The position numbers and the translations under genes are program-made. The notes below the pieces were generated by a model. It worked only from the letters and a program-made list of their open reading frames with translations, did not search any database and was not told the origin of the DNA. Below, one piece after another: positions 33,591 to 42,424 of a DNA stretch of 64,000 nt. Origin of the DNA: Streptomyces sp. P3 (GTDB lineage: Bacteria > Actinomycetota > Actinomycetes > Streptomycetales > Streptomycetaceae); contig NZ_CP028369.1 of NCBI RefSeq assembly GCF_003032475.1, positions 8,804,001-8,868,000 of the forward strand, written 5' to 3'. Each line of letters opens with the position of its first letter. The first letter of the stretch is position 1.

Positions 33591-34127
33591 ATGGCAGGTG
33601 ACGACTCCGGTGAGTTGCAGGCGGGGCGGTCGGGGCTCGTCGTGAGGATCCCCGAGGCAGAACCTGCTGTTCGAGCGTGGCGTGACCGGCTGGACCCGTC
33701 AGCCAGTGCGGGGGTTCCGGCTCATGTCACCGTCCTCTTCCCGTTCCTCGACGAGAGCCGCCTCGACGACGACGCCTGTGCGGTTGTCGGAGAGGTGATC
33801 GGGCGTCATCGACCCTTTGAGACGCGGTTCGAGCACTGCGGGCGATTTCCGGGAATCCTGTATCTCGCGCCCGAACCGGACATTCCGTTCCGCCGGCTCA
33901 CCGAGGCGATTGCGGACCGGTGGCCGCAGACCCCGCCGTTCGGCGGGCAGTTCGACGAGGTCGTCCCGCACCTGACCGTCGCCCAGGGGCAGGACGACGC
34001 CGTGCTTGAGGAGGTCGAGGCCGACCTTCGCAGCCGGCTTCCGGTCACTGCCCGCGTGTCGTCGGTCGATCTGCTGGTCCACAACGGAACAAGGTGGCAG
34101 CAGCGAGCGTCGTTCAGGCTCCAGTGA
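33591..34127 (+). CDS. 2H phosphoesterase (2'-5' RNA ligase superfamily)
   Basis: A 178-residue protein. Two HxT motifs define the family: HVT near residue 44 (PAHVTVLFPF) and HLT near residue 124 (VPHLTVAQG). The central segment (FCHCGRFPGILYL-like, here HCGRFPGILYLAPEP) is typical. Members act on 2',3'-cyclic phosphates or related nucleotides; the true substrate is unknown. It stands alone. The region 34128-34495 downstream carries no gene I can support. Confidence 0.85.
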   Translation: MAGDDSGELQAGRSGLVVRIPEAEPAVRAWRDRLDPSASAGVPAHVTVLFPFLDESRLDDDACAVVGEVIGRHRPFETRFEHCGRFPGILYLAPEPDIPFRRLTEAIADRWPQTPPFGGQFDEVVPHLTVAQGQDDAVLEEVEADLRSRLPVTARVSSVDLLVHNGTRWQQRASFRLQ

Positions 34128-34495
34128 TCCCTCGGTCGCCCATCGGTCGGCGCGCCGCTCCCCGACATCGCATCGACGCGCAGTATCGAGCGCAACGGTG
34201 GTGTATTGGAGGACGTCCGCTCCACGGACGCCGACGTCGAGCGGCGCTACTGGATCACTCTGCAGGCCGTGCTGCGGAGTGCCGGATCGCGCCGCCGATC
34301 ACATAACGCCGCGCGCCCGTCGCCGTCGGGGAACTGGACGGCGTGAACTCCCGCCGCTGCCGTTCGTCAGGGCGCCGCACACACTCGGCGCGGCTCGGCC
34401 ACGGTGAGTCGGGCCGGGACGGGCGCGCGAGGCCGTGGGGCCTGTGACCTGCCTGACGTGCGCAGGGTGAGCTGTTTCTCATCACGGCAGCGTTG

Positions 34496-34515
34496 CTATG
34501 CAACGAGGTGCATAG
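34496..34515. promoter_or_regulatory. PadR operator: CTATGCA-N6-TGCATAG
   Basis: Perfect 7-bp arms around six bases, ending 13 bp before the PadR start and overlapping its ribosome site region. An inverted repeat of this size at the start of a PadR gene normally marks autoregulation. Confidence 0.65.
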
Positions 34516-34528
34516 GAGCATCGTGCGC

Positions 34529-35086
34529 ATGGCGCTCGAGCACGCGATCCTCGTCTCCCTGTTGGAGAAGCCCGGCTCCGGATATGAGCTGGCCCGGCGG
34601 TTCGAGCGGTCCATCGGGTACTTCTGGACGGCCACACATCAGCAGATCTACCGGGTGCTCAAGCGCATGGGCAGCGACGGCTGGATCGACGTCCGGGACG
34701 TCCCGCAGCAGGGGCGGCCGGACAAGAAGGAGTACTCCGTCGCCGGCCCGGGACGGGACGCCCTCCGCGCGTGGCTCCAGGAGCGCACCGAACCGGAGAG
34801 CGTGCGGCACGACCTGGCGGTGAAGGTCCGTGGTGCGGCCTTCGGCGACCCGACCGCCCTCATCGACGAGGTCGAGCGTCACCGTAAGGCGCACGAGCAC
34901 CGTCTCGCCCGCTATCTCGCGGGCCGGGCGCGCGACTTCCCACAGCCGCTGACGGACCGAGCGCCCGACGCCGAACAGGAGCTTCAGCACGTCGTGTTGC
35001 GCGGCGGCATCGCGTACGAGCGCATGATGATCGCCTGGCTCGACGACGTCCTCGTCACACTCGCCGGGGTCGCCGACGGTCGTTGA
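34529..35086 (+). CDS. PadR-family transcriptional regulator
   Basis: A 185-residue protein. The ATG at 34529 gives MALEHAILVSLLEKPGSGYELARRF, the standard PadR opening. The winged helix continues with YRVLKRMGSDGWIDVRDVPQQGRPDKKEYSVA, and residues 95-180 form the C-terminal dimer helices. PadR proteins repress neighbouring catabolic or efflux genes and respond to aromatic or cationic ligands. The acyl-CoA dehydrogenase 72 bp downstream, same strand, is the likely target along with itself. Confidence 0.9.
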   Translation: MALEHAILVSLLEKPGSGYELARRFERSIGYFWTATHQQIYRVLKRMGSDGWIDVRDVPQQGRPDKKEYSVAGPGRDALRAWLQERTEPESVRHDLAVKVRGAAFGDPTALIDEVERHRKAHEHRLARYLAGRARDFPQPLTDRAPDAEQELQHVVLRGGIAYERMMIAWLDDVLVTLAGVADGR

Positions 35087-35158
35087 CCGGCCGAACAGTC
35101 TTCCGATACCCCCTGCTCACAGTCCAACCTCACTCTTCCCAGCCGAAAGGCGGCAGAC

Positions 35159-36883
35159 ATGGCCGACGCGCTGCTGTTCAACCCGCGCACCTACGACCCC
35201 GCGCACTTCGACCCGGAGACCCGCAGGCTGCTGCGCGCCACCGTCGACTGGTTCGAGGAGCGCGGTAAGCGCCGCTTGATCGAGGACTACCGCAGCCGCG
35301 TCTGGCTCGGTGACTTCCTGGCCTTCGCCGCCAAGGAGGGGCTCTTCGCGACCTTCCTCACGCCTTCCGACGCCGCTGCCGAGGGAGAGGGCGACAAACG
35401 CTGGGACACCGCCCGCATTGCTGCTCTGAACGAGATCCTGGGCTTCTACGGCCTGGACTACTGGTACGCCTGGCAGGTCACCGTGCTCGGTCTCGGGCCC
35501 GTCTGGCAGAGCGACAACGGAGCCGCCCGTGCCCGCGCCGCGGAGCTGCTGTCGCAGGGTGAGGTGTTCGCCTTCGGTCTGTCGGAGAAGGCTCATGGCG
35601 CCGACATCTACTCCACCGACATGCTTCTGGAGCCCGATGGCGCGGGCGGTTTCCGGGCCACCGGATCCAAGTACTACATCGGCAACGGCAACGCCGCGGG
35701 ACTCGTCTCCGTATTCGGGCGACGTTCCGACGTAGAGGGCCCCGACGGCTACGTGTTCTTCGCCGCCGACAGCCGCCATCCGGCCTACCACCTGGTCAAG
35801 AACGTCGTCGACTCCTCGAAGTTCGTCAGCGAGTTCCGTCTCGAGGACTACCCCGTGGCAGCGGGGGACGTCCTGCACACCGGCCGTGCCGCGTTCGACG
35901 CCGCCCTCAACACCGTCAACGTGGGCAAGTTCAATCTGTGCACCGCTTCGATCGGCATCTGCGAGCACGCGATGTACGAGGCGGTCACTCACGCCCGGAA
36001 CCGCATCCTGTACGGCCGTCCCGTCACCGCTTTCCCGCACGTGCGACGCGAGTTGACCGACGCCTACGTCCGGCTCGTCGGGATGAAGCTGTTCAGCGAC
36101 CGCGCTGTCGACTACTTCCGTACCGCCGGCCCCGACGACCGCCGTTACCTCCTCTTCAATCCGATGACGAAGATGAAGGTGACCACCGAGGGCGAGAAGG
36201 TCATCGACCTGATGTGGGACGTGATTGCCGCCAAGGGCTTCGAGAAGGACAACTACTTCGCCCAGGCCGCCGTCGAGATCCGTGGCCTGCCGAAGCTGGA
36301 GGGCACCGTCCACGTCAACCTGGCGCTGATCCTGAAGTTCATGCGCAACCACCTCCTCGACCCGGTTGCCTACCCGCCCGTCCCCACCCGCCTCGACGCG
36401 GCCGACGACGACTTCCTCTTCCGCCAGGGCCCGGCCCGCGGTCTCGGCTCGGTGCGCTTCCATGACTGGCGGCCGGCCTTCGACGCGTACGCCCACCTCC
36501 CCAACGTGAGCCGATTCCGCGAACAGGCCGACGCGCTCTGCGAGTTCGTACGCACGGCCGCTCCTGACGAGGAGCAGAGCCGGGACCTCGACCTGCTCCT
36601 CGCCGTCGGGCAGTTGTTCGCGCTTGTCGTCCACGGTCAGCTGGTCCTGGAACAGGCAGCCCTGACGGGCCTCGACGAGGACGTGCTCGACGAGCTGTTC
36701 GCCGTCCTCGTACGCGACTTTTCCGCGCATGCGGTGGAGCTGCACGGCAAGGACTCCGCGACCGAGGGGCAGCAGCTGTGGGCGCTCGGCGCGGTCAGGC
36801 GACCGGTGGTCGACGCGACGCGCTCCGAACGCGTCTGGCAGAGCGTCGAGGCTCTGTCGGGCACGTACGAGATGATGCTCTGA
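35159..36883 (+). CDS. acyl-CoA dehydrogenase family protein
   Basis: A 574-residue flavoprotein, ATG after GAAAGGCGG. It shows the family's FGLSEKAHGADIYSTDM and ATGSKYYIGNGNAAGLV in the middle domain, helices with HARNRILYGRPVTAFPHVRREL, and a C-terminal helical extension beyond the normal 400 residues. The length and extension recall the longer, bacterial acyl-CoA dehydrogenase group rather than short-chain enzymes. It oxidises an unknown acyl thioester or related substrate, probably under PadR control. Confidence 0.85.
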   Translation: MADALLFNPRTYDPAHFDPETRRLLRATVDWFEERGKRRLIEDYRSRVWLGDFLAFAAKEGLFATFLTPSDAAAEGEGDKRWDTARIAALNEILGFYGLDYWYAWQVTVLGLGPVWQSDNGAARARAAELLSQGEVFAFGLSEKAHGADIYSTDMLLEPDGAGGFRATGSKYYIGNGNAAGLVSVFGRRSDVEGPDGYVFFAADSRHPAYHLVKNVVDSSKFVSEFRLEDYPVAAGDVLHTGRAAFDAALNTVNVGKFNLCTASIGICEHAMYEAVTHARNRILYGRPVTAFPHVRRELTDAYVRLVGMKLFSDRAVDYFRTAGPDDRRYLLFNPMTKMKVTTEGEKVIDLMWDVIAAKGFEKDNYFAQAAVEIRGLPKLEGTVHVNLALILKFMRNHLLDPVAYPPVPTRLDAADDDFLFRQGPARGLGSVRFHDWRPAFDAYAHLPNVSRFREQADALCEFVRTAAPDEEQSRDLDLLLAVGQLFALVVHGQLVLEQAALTGLDEDVLDELFAVLVRDFSAHAVELHGKDSATEGQQLWALGAVRRPVVDATRSERVWQSVEALSGTYEMML

Positions 36884-37141
36884 GACCCGCGGGCGCTGGG
36901 CACGTCTCGGCTTCAGTGCTCTGACCCAGGTGTTCGGCGTCGCCGCCGGTGGAGTGCTGCTCGTTCTCGCCGTTCGTGAGTACGGTGTGCCGGTCGTGCC
37001 GGCACGCTGGTCGCAGGATCGTGTCACGAGCATCAGCGGTTCGTCTCGACAGGTGGCGAGCAGCCGGCCGGAAGCCGGGCTGTGCTCTGCGGGTGGTAGC
37101 TCGGTTGCGGTGAACTCGGCTTCGTGGGCGAAGATGTCTGC

Positions 37142-37528
37142 ATGAGCTATGAATCAGATGAGGTGCATGAGGCGATCGCAGGCGAGTTGCGCCTCATGGA
37201 CCCCGGCGTTCGCAGTTCACGCTCCCTTACCCGACAGCTACTGGACCCGGACTTCACAGAGGTCGGCGCTTCGGGGCGACGGTGGACGTATGACGAGATG
37301 CTTGCCGCGATGCCCGAGATGGACGGTGCCTCGGCAAGCGGTCCGCGCCACGAGCCCTCGGAGTTCACCGGTGTCCTGCTGGCTCCCGGGCTGGTGCACC
37401 TCACCTACGAGACCTCGCTGGAGGGAAACCGGGCACGGCGCAGTTCGCTCTGGCGCAAGCGGGGCGCGGACGCAAGCTGGCAGATGTACTACCACCAGGC
37501 CACGCCCATCCCACCCGGCAGCGTGTAA
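37142..37528 (+). CDS. NTF2-like/DUF4440 protein
   Basis: A 128-residue protein from ATG. The sequence has the DUF4440 layout: N-terminal helix, LLDPDFTEVGASGRRWTYDEML, then strands LLAPGLVHLTYETSL and RRSSLWRKRGADASWQMYYHQATP. Such proteins form small dimeric cone folds that bind or convert small molecules. No catalytic residues can be named. It is a single gene, with 258 bp of empty DNA before it. Confidence 0.8.
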   Translation: MSYESDEVHEAIAGELRLMDPGVRSSRSLTRQLLDPDFTEVGASGRRWTYDEMLAAMPEMDGASASGPRHEPSEFTGVLLAPGLVHLTYETSLEGNRARRSSLWRKRGADASWQMYYHQATPIPPGSV

Positions 37529-37749
37529 CTGTGTGGCTCGGACGGCGGTCGTTCACGTCGCCACGACAGGGTGCACACGGAGGCGGCTTTCCCCCTGTCT
37601 TCGGCGCCTCCGAGCAGACGGTGCTCGCCGTCATCGGAACCGGTGACGAACCGTCGGGCGGCATGGACACGTAGAGAGCGGAACGGGACCGGACACCGGA
37701 GCTCGTCGGCGGCCCGGTTCGGCTCGGCGACCGCCTGATCGGGCCATGG

Positions 37750-38715
37750 TCAGGCGGAGGCGCGCGCCGCCGCAGCGGCGACCACCTCCTGGCGTCGCCG
37801 GTGGCGCTGTTCGTATTCCAGCACCTGGCGCGCCGTTTCGGTGGGTGCGTCCCGCAGGCTCTCGGCGATCCCGGCCGCGTCCAGGGCGTCGTATCCGGTC
37901 CACGGCTCGGGTGCGCGCAACCGCTCGATGGCGCTCAGGACCGCCTTTCGGCGGGCGTGTGCGTGCTCGTAGCCCTCGACCACGGTCAGCTCGAGCTGGG
38001 ACAGGGTCGGCAGCAGCCCCGCGATCTCTTTCGTGCTGAGCCGGCCGAACCCGGGAATCGGCAGGTCTTCCTCCTGTCTGACCGCCCCCAGGACTTCCTC
38101 GGCCATGGGGCCGGGCTCGGGTCTCCCACGCGCCGCGTCCTCGAGCGTGCCTCGGGCTTGCCTGATGCCACGCTCGGCGACGACCTGTGCCACAGCGTGG
38201 GCGTGATCGGTGAGGAGGCCCTCCAGTTCCTGTAGCAGCTCCTCGTCCTGGCGGCGGAGCGAGCCCAGCAGGTCGGCGGTGGGCTGGTCGTCCATCTGTT
38301 CGGCGAGAACCTCCCCGGCCCGACAGGTCGCCAGCGCCCGCGCGACGGCCGCGTACTCGTCCTCGGTGTTCCTCAGGAGGTGTCGTGGATCGGCCGGGCC
38401 TCCGCCGGGGAGCAGTCCCCGGACGACGACCGATCCGATGGTCAGCGGCAGCAACGCCGTACGGACGGCGCCGCGCGAGACGAACAGCGTCGCACCGAGA
38501 GCGGATTCCAGGAGGCCGCGGGGGCGGAGGGAGCGCTGAAGGCGGTGGATGCGCTCAAGACTGATGTGGACCTCGGCGGCCCGGCGCTCGAGCGTCTGAC
38601 GGTGTGGGCCCGGCGGTGTGATCATTGCATCCGCCCCGAACCGGTCGAGGAGCGCCGCATGCGCCTGGCGGGCATCCTCCAGCACCGGTACGAGTTCCTC
38701 CGTCGTCACTGCCAT
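37750..38715 (-). CDS. helical protein with two C-terminal YE-type repeats
   Basis: A 321-residue protein; ATG at 38715 follows a GGGAG site. Residues 1-200 are mainly helical with a possible hydrophobic segment (TALLPLTIGSVVVRGLLPGG). The C-terminus has two copies of a short motif known from Streptomyces helical proteins: LPIPGFGRLSTKEIAGLLP…VEGYEHAHARRKAVL and WTGYDALDAAGIAESLR…VLEYEQRHRRRQEVV. These are probably paired three-helix modules. The function is unknown. Confidence 0.7.
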   Translation of the reverse strand: MAVTTEELVPVLEDARQAHAALLDRFGADAMITPPGPHRQTLERRAAEVHISLERIHRLQRSLRPRGLLESALGATLFVSRGAVRTALLPLTIGSVVVRGLLPGGGPADPRHLLRNTEDEYAAVARALATCRAGEVLAEQMDDQPTADLLGSLRRQDEELLQELEGLLTDHAHAVAQVVAERGIRQARGTLEDAARGRPEPGPMAEEVLGAVRQEEDLPIPGFGRLSTKEIAGLLPTLSQLELTVVEGYEHAHARRKAVLSAIERLRAPEPWTGYDALDAAGIAESLRDAPTETARQVLEYEQRHRRRQEVVAAAAARASA

Positions 38716-39481
38716 GAGGTGCTCCCTGAGAAAAGGGCGGGTGGCGGTCCCGCCGCACACGGAAGGGGGCAGCCCTCACGAACTCGCCGTGCCGGGGCCA
38801 CCGGCACCATCCTGCGGGACGATCGCCCAGATCGCTTGCGGCAGCGCGACCGGGACGCTGCCGGCTTGCTCGGAAATACGCCTGCTGCCACGGCTGACCA
38901 GGCCCCGGCACCGGGCCGTCCGTTCGGGTGGAGCAGGCTGACCTTCGGTGTCCGGTGGGCACGTGTGACACGTGTGGAGACGCTCGGTGCGGCCGGCCCG
39001 CCGCCTGCCGTGCAGGCCGCGCGGTCGTTCGACCACCGCGGGGCGCGCCGTGACGCAGCGCCGGGTGGCTCTGACCGCCTCATTGCGTCGCCCCGGCGGG
39101 CTGTGCGCGGGCCGGCCGGGCGCTGTCGATCGGGGGGCGGGAGCGGGGCGACATGAGCGGGTGGCGTAGTTTCGGACGTCCGGCCTGACACATCCTTGAT
39201 CATCGCCAGGGCGCGTCGGCCGGGAGGCCGGGAGGCCGGGGCAGGAGGAGCTGCGAGGGTCCCGAGAGGGAGGAACCCCGGGCGACGCGCTGCTGGGTTT
39301 TTCATGGCGGTGAGTATCGGGCAGCAGGTGGAGTGGTCCACGCGGGAACGTGTCTGCGTGAGCACGGGACCCGTGGGGTGCCCATCACCATGGCCGTCAG
39401 CAGTCCGGGGCCTGTGTGAGCTGAGGGCGGCCGTCGCTCACCGGGCCCGGGGGATCCGGCCACCGCGTTGAGGACCAGCGA
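38716..39481. other. 766-bp region without a supportable gene
   Basis: Open frames occur on both strands but have unusual composition and no family match. Part of the left end should carry the promoter of the 37750-38715 gene, which reads leftward. I see no tRNA, repeat or strong hairpin. Confidence 0.4.
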
Positions 39482-39844
39482 CTATGCGGCTGACTGCCCC
39501 TGCCCCTCGGCCTCGGCACGCAGTTTGCCGGCCCGCTCGGCCGGGTCGTAATCAGGTCCGACACCCTCGATCAGCAGCACATCGCCCTCGATGTGATCGG
39601 TACGCAGTGCCAAAATGTCCTGGTAGGCGGGCGAGTCGTACCAAGCACGGGCCTCCGCCACGCCGGGGAACTCGATCAGCACCATGCTCCCGGGCCACAT
39701 GCCTTCCAGCACCTCGAGCGGCGGTCCGTGGATGAGGAAGCGGCCTGCGAAGGGGTCGAGGGTGGCCTGGATGCGCTCCAGGTACTCGATGATGTCGGTG
39801 TGATGGCGGCGACTGCGAAGATGGGCGAAGCCGTAAACGGACAC
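39482..39844 (-). CDS. DUF1330 family protein
   Basis: A 120-residue protein. The GTG start (complement 39842-39844) follows GAAGGAG by six bases. The ferredoxin-like dimeric barrel signature is clear: SVYGFAHLRSRRHHTDIIEYL, GRFLIHGPPLEVLEG, MVLIEFPGVAEARAWYDSP, and YQDILALRTDHIEGDVLLIEGV. Family members are small cytoplasmic dimers of mostly unknown function. A palindrome lies 73 bp upstream. Confidence 0.9.
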   Translation of the reverse strand: MSVYGFAHLRSRRHHTDIIEYLERIQATLDPFAGRFLIHGPPLEVLEGMWPGSMVLIEFPGVAEARAWYDSPAYQDILALRTDHIEGDVLLIEGVGPDYDPAERAGKLRAEAEGQGQSAA

Positions 39845-39916
39845 GATCGGGCTCCTTCGTTCCGTTCGTCCCAAGGTGGGGCGACCACCGGAACGTAGCC
39901 GGGGGCGAGGAGGTAG

Positions 39917-39941
39917 GGCGATTACCTCGGGAGTAATCGCC
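39917..39941. promoter_or_regulatory. palindrome upstream of DUF1330 gene
   Basis: GGCGATTAC (39917-39925) and GTAATCGCC (39933-39941) pair perfectly around seven bases. It is 73-97 bp upstream of the DUF1330 start and could be an operator for a MarR/TetR-type regulator. The rest of 39845-40163 holds no supportable gene. Confidence 0.55.
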
Positions 39942-40163
39942 GACGCCGGCGTCGGTTCAACGGTTCCGTAAAGGTCACGCCGAGTCGCGGTGGAGACGCC
40001 CGCGGTTCGCAGGCGCACGGCGGCCGGTACGTCCGCCGCACGCGTGGTTGATCCGTGGCGGTGGGCGAGTACCGGGGCGAGCAACTGCAACTCGCCCACC
40101 ACGGCGTCTGTCTGTGAAGGCGCTCGCGTCGACCGTGCCGAGGTCACCGCGCCGCTTTTCCTG

Positions 40164-40823
40164 TCATCTACGCCAGAAGAGGTGGTGCGTCACGCCACTC
40201 CGGCTGGGCACGATCTCCATGTGGAACCGGTCCAGCAGGTCTTGCGGCGAGTCCCACAGACGCAGGCCCGATCCGAGCTTCACCGGTGAGACGACCACGT
40301 GCAGGGTGTCGACGAGGTCGGCGTCCAAGAACTCCCGGATGGTGGTCACGCCGCCGCCGAGCCGGACGTCCTTGCCGTGCGCGGCCTCCCGTGCCTGCGT
40401 GAGAACGGTGGCGGGGTCGCCGTCCACGAAATGGAACGTGGTGTCGGAGAGGGTGAACGACGGACGCTTGTGGTGGGTCAGGACGAACACCGGCGTGTGG
40501 AAGGGCGGCTCGTCACCCCACCAGCCGCGCCATTCGTGGTCGCGCCACTCGCCGCGCTGGGGTCCGAACTTGTTGCGGCCCATGATCTCGGCACCGATGT
40601 TGTGGCTGAAGTCGCGGGTGAAGTAGTCGTCGAGGCCCCGGCTGCCCCCGGGCTCGGTGCGGTTGGGCCAGCTCGCCGTGGCGCCGGCCCAGGCGAACAG
40701 CTTTCCCGGGTCGATGTCGTGGCCGAATGGCCGTTCCAGGCTCTGGTCCTCGCCGGCGGCGATACCGTCGCTCGAGACGGTGAAGTTCTGTACTCGCAGC
40801 AGCTGTTCCACGTGCTCCCTCAT
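40164..40823 (-). CDS. dihydrofolate reductase/RibD-like reductase
   Basis: A 219-residue protein, ATG at 40823. The N-terminal strand region reads LRVQNFTVSSDGIAAGEDQS. IMGRNKFGP is the nucleotide-binding turn, VRLGGGVTTIREFLDADLVDTLHVVVSP the second half of the fold, and LGSGLRLW the closing motif. It is a longer variant of the family than the 32660 protein. It likely uses NADPH; substrate unknown. Confidence 0.88.
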   Translation of the reverse strand: MREHVEQLLRVQNFTVSSDGIAAGEDQSLERPFGHDIDPGKLFAWAGATASWPNRTEPGGSRGLDDYFTRDFSHNIGAEIMGRNKFGPQRGEWRDHEWRGWWGDEPPFHTPVFVLTHHKRPSFTLSDTTFHFVDGDPATVLTQAREAAHGKDVRLGGGVTTIREFLDADLVDTLHVVVSPVKLGSGLRLWDSPQDLLDRFHMEIVPSRSGVTHHLFWRR

Positions 40824-40989
40824 CAGGTTCTGTCGCCTCCTCGTACGGGCGATGCGTCCTACATCAGGATGTCGAACGGGACGCGGCAGGATCGACAGCG
40901 GCACCTGAGTTCTTTTGAAGCGTGCCCCGCGCGGCCGTTCGCCTGCGCCGTTCGCCTGCGCCGTTCGGCGGCATCCCGCCGCCCACCGG

Positions 40990-41270
40990 AGCGGCAGACC
41001 GCCCGGCCTCCCCGGCGATCCGGATGGCGACGACGCGGTTGCGTACCTCGGTCTTCCTGGGGACGGCGTTGAGGTGATTGCTGACCGTCCCCACCGTCAA
41101 CGACAGCCGCTCGGCAATCTCTCGGGTCGGTGTTCCGTCCGCCGCAGCACCGCCGGTTCCCTGGGCGACAACGGGCTCTCCGCGGAGCTGAGCGCCCGCA
41201 GGGCGAGCTCCGGTTCGACGAACCGTTCACCCGCCGCGACTCCGGGTACCCCGTCGCCAACGTGCTGAGC
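40990..41270 (-). pseudogene. remnant of NarL/DesR-type response regulator
   Basis: On the minus strand, VAAGERFVEPELALRALSS and SPLSPREPAVLRR mark the linker and start of a LuxR-type HTH; the recognition part (IAERLSLTVGTVSNHLNAV, RKTEVRNRVVAIRIAGEAG) continues in a different frame. The receiver domain is missing. It is a frameshifted C-terminal fragment. The remainder of 40824-41409 carries only start signals of the next gene. Confidence 0.75.
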
Positions 41271-41409
41271 CGCCGATCAGGATGCCCACCGTCCGCTACC
41301 AGGGCTTTATCGTCCAACCCGGCGAACCTGTTCGGTCGGGGCACCGGTGCCTTCCCTGGGGGGATGAGGGCGGGGGTACTGTGACTCGATCGCTGATCGA
41401 GGCGGGTGG

Positions 41410-42111
41410 GTGATGACGGTGCAGTGGCGGGAGTACGCGGAGCAGATGGCGCTGTTGGCGCGCGATCTGTTGGCCCAGGAATCGGTGGAGGCGACACTCA
41501 ACGAGATCGCGGCCTCGGCGGTCAGACTGGTCGAGGGCTGCGACGCGGCCGGGATCCTCGCGGTGCGCAAGGGCCGTGCGGTGACCCTGGCCGCCTGCGG
41601 AGACATGGTCCACGAGTGCGACCGCCTGCAAGCCGAGTACGGCGAGGGCCCCTGTTTCGACCTCGCCCGCCGCAAGGACGGTGCGCGCCTCTACCGGATC
41701 GCCGACATGCACGAGCCGCAGCCGGCCTGGCAACGGTTCGCCGCGGCGGCCCGCACCCTGGGCGTGGGGAGCATGACCGGCGTCCTGCTCTACACCGACA
41801 ACGACGACTTCGGCGCGCTGAACCTGTACGGGCGCCGCCCCGGCGCCTTCAGCAAGGACATAGAGACCGCGGGCTGGCTTCTCGCCTCGCACGCCGCCGT
41901 CGCCCTGGACAGCGCCCGCACCATCGACCAGCTCGAGCACGCCATGGAAACCCGCCACGCCATCGGTGAAGCCATCGGCATCCTCAGAGAACGCCACAAG
42001 CTCAGCGAGGAAGACGCTTTCAACGTGCTGCGCCGCATTTCCCAGCACCACAACGTCAAACTGCGCGACGTCGCCCAGCGGGTCCGCACCGACCGCACCG
42101 ACTCGGCCTGA
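41410..42111 (+). CDS. GAF-ANTAR transcription antitermination regulator
   Basis: A 233-residue protein; GTG at 41410 or ATG at 41413. Residues 20-165 form a GAF domain (LVEGCDAAGILAVRKGRAV … GALNLYGRRPGAFSKDI). Residues 175-230 are the ANTAR three-helix RNA-binding unit, with ETRHAIGEAIGILRERHKLSEEDAFNVLRRIS conserved in part. It binds dual-hexaloop RNA to stop termination in response to an unknown signal. It is common in Streptomyces and stands alone here. Confidence 0.92.
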   Translation: MMTVQWREYAEQMALLARDLLAQESVEATLNEIAASAVRLVEGCDAAGILAVRKGRAVTLAACGDMVHECDRLQAEYGEGPCFDLARRKDGARLYRIADMHEPQPAWQRFAAAARTLGVGSMTGVLLYTDNDDFGALNLYGRRPGAFSKDIETAGWLLASHAAVALDSARTIDQLEHAMETRHAIGEAIGILRERHKLSEEDAFNVLRRISQHHNVKLRDVAQRVRTDRTDSA

Positions 42112-42379
42112 CCAGCAGCCGGCCTGACGTGCCCGTGCTGCAGCCCGGGCACGCACACGGTCCATGGACTCGGCCGGCCCGGAGAAGTTCCGTGGCGCGC
42201 GCATACCGTCGAACGGCTCACCGCGTTTCGTGACACCGCCGCCGCACGAGTCCATGCCCGCGTCGGCGACATCATCGTCGTCAAGGTCGGCGGCGTCCTC
42301 CGGCGCGTGGCGACAGGGTGGCGATCGAGTCCCCACGGTGGTGGGCTCGCCCCACCGATGGACCACAGGAGCGTTAACG

Positions 42380-42395
42380 TGTCATGTCTATGACA
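42380..42395. promoter_or_regulatory. TGTCAT-GTCT-ATGACA palindrome
   Basis: A perfect 6-bp inverted repeat 30-45 bp before the HAD-like gene, in a promoter-sized gap (42112-42424) that is otherwise empty. It is a possible operator. Confidence 0.45.
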
Positions 42396-42424
42396 TTTCT
42401 CTGCCATTGAAGGGGACGGTGCAA

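Noticed and set aside
35117..37033. A long minus-strand frame opposite the acyl-CoA dehydrogenase
   Set aside because: Shadow of codon bias; the + strand protein has all family motifs.
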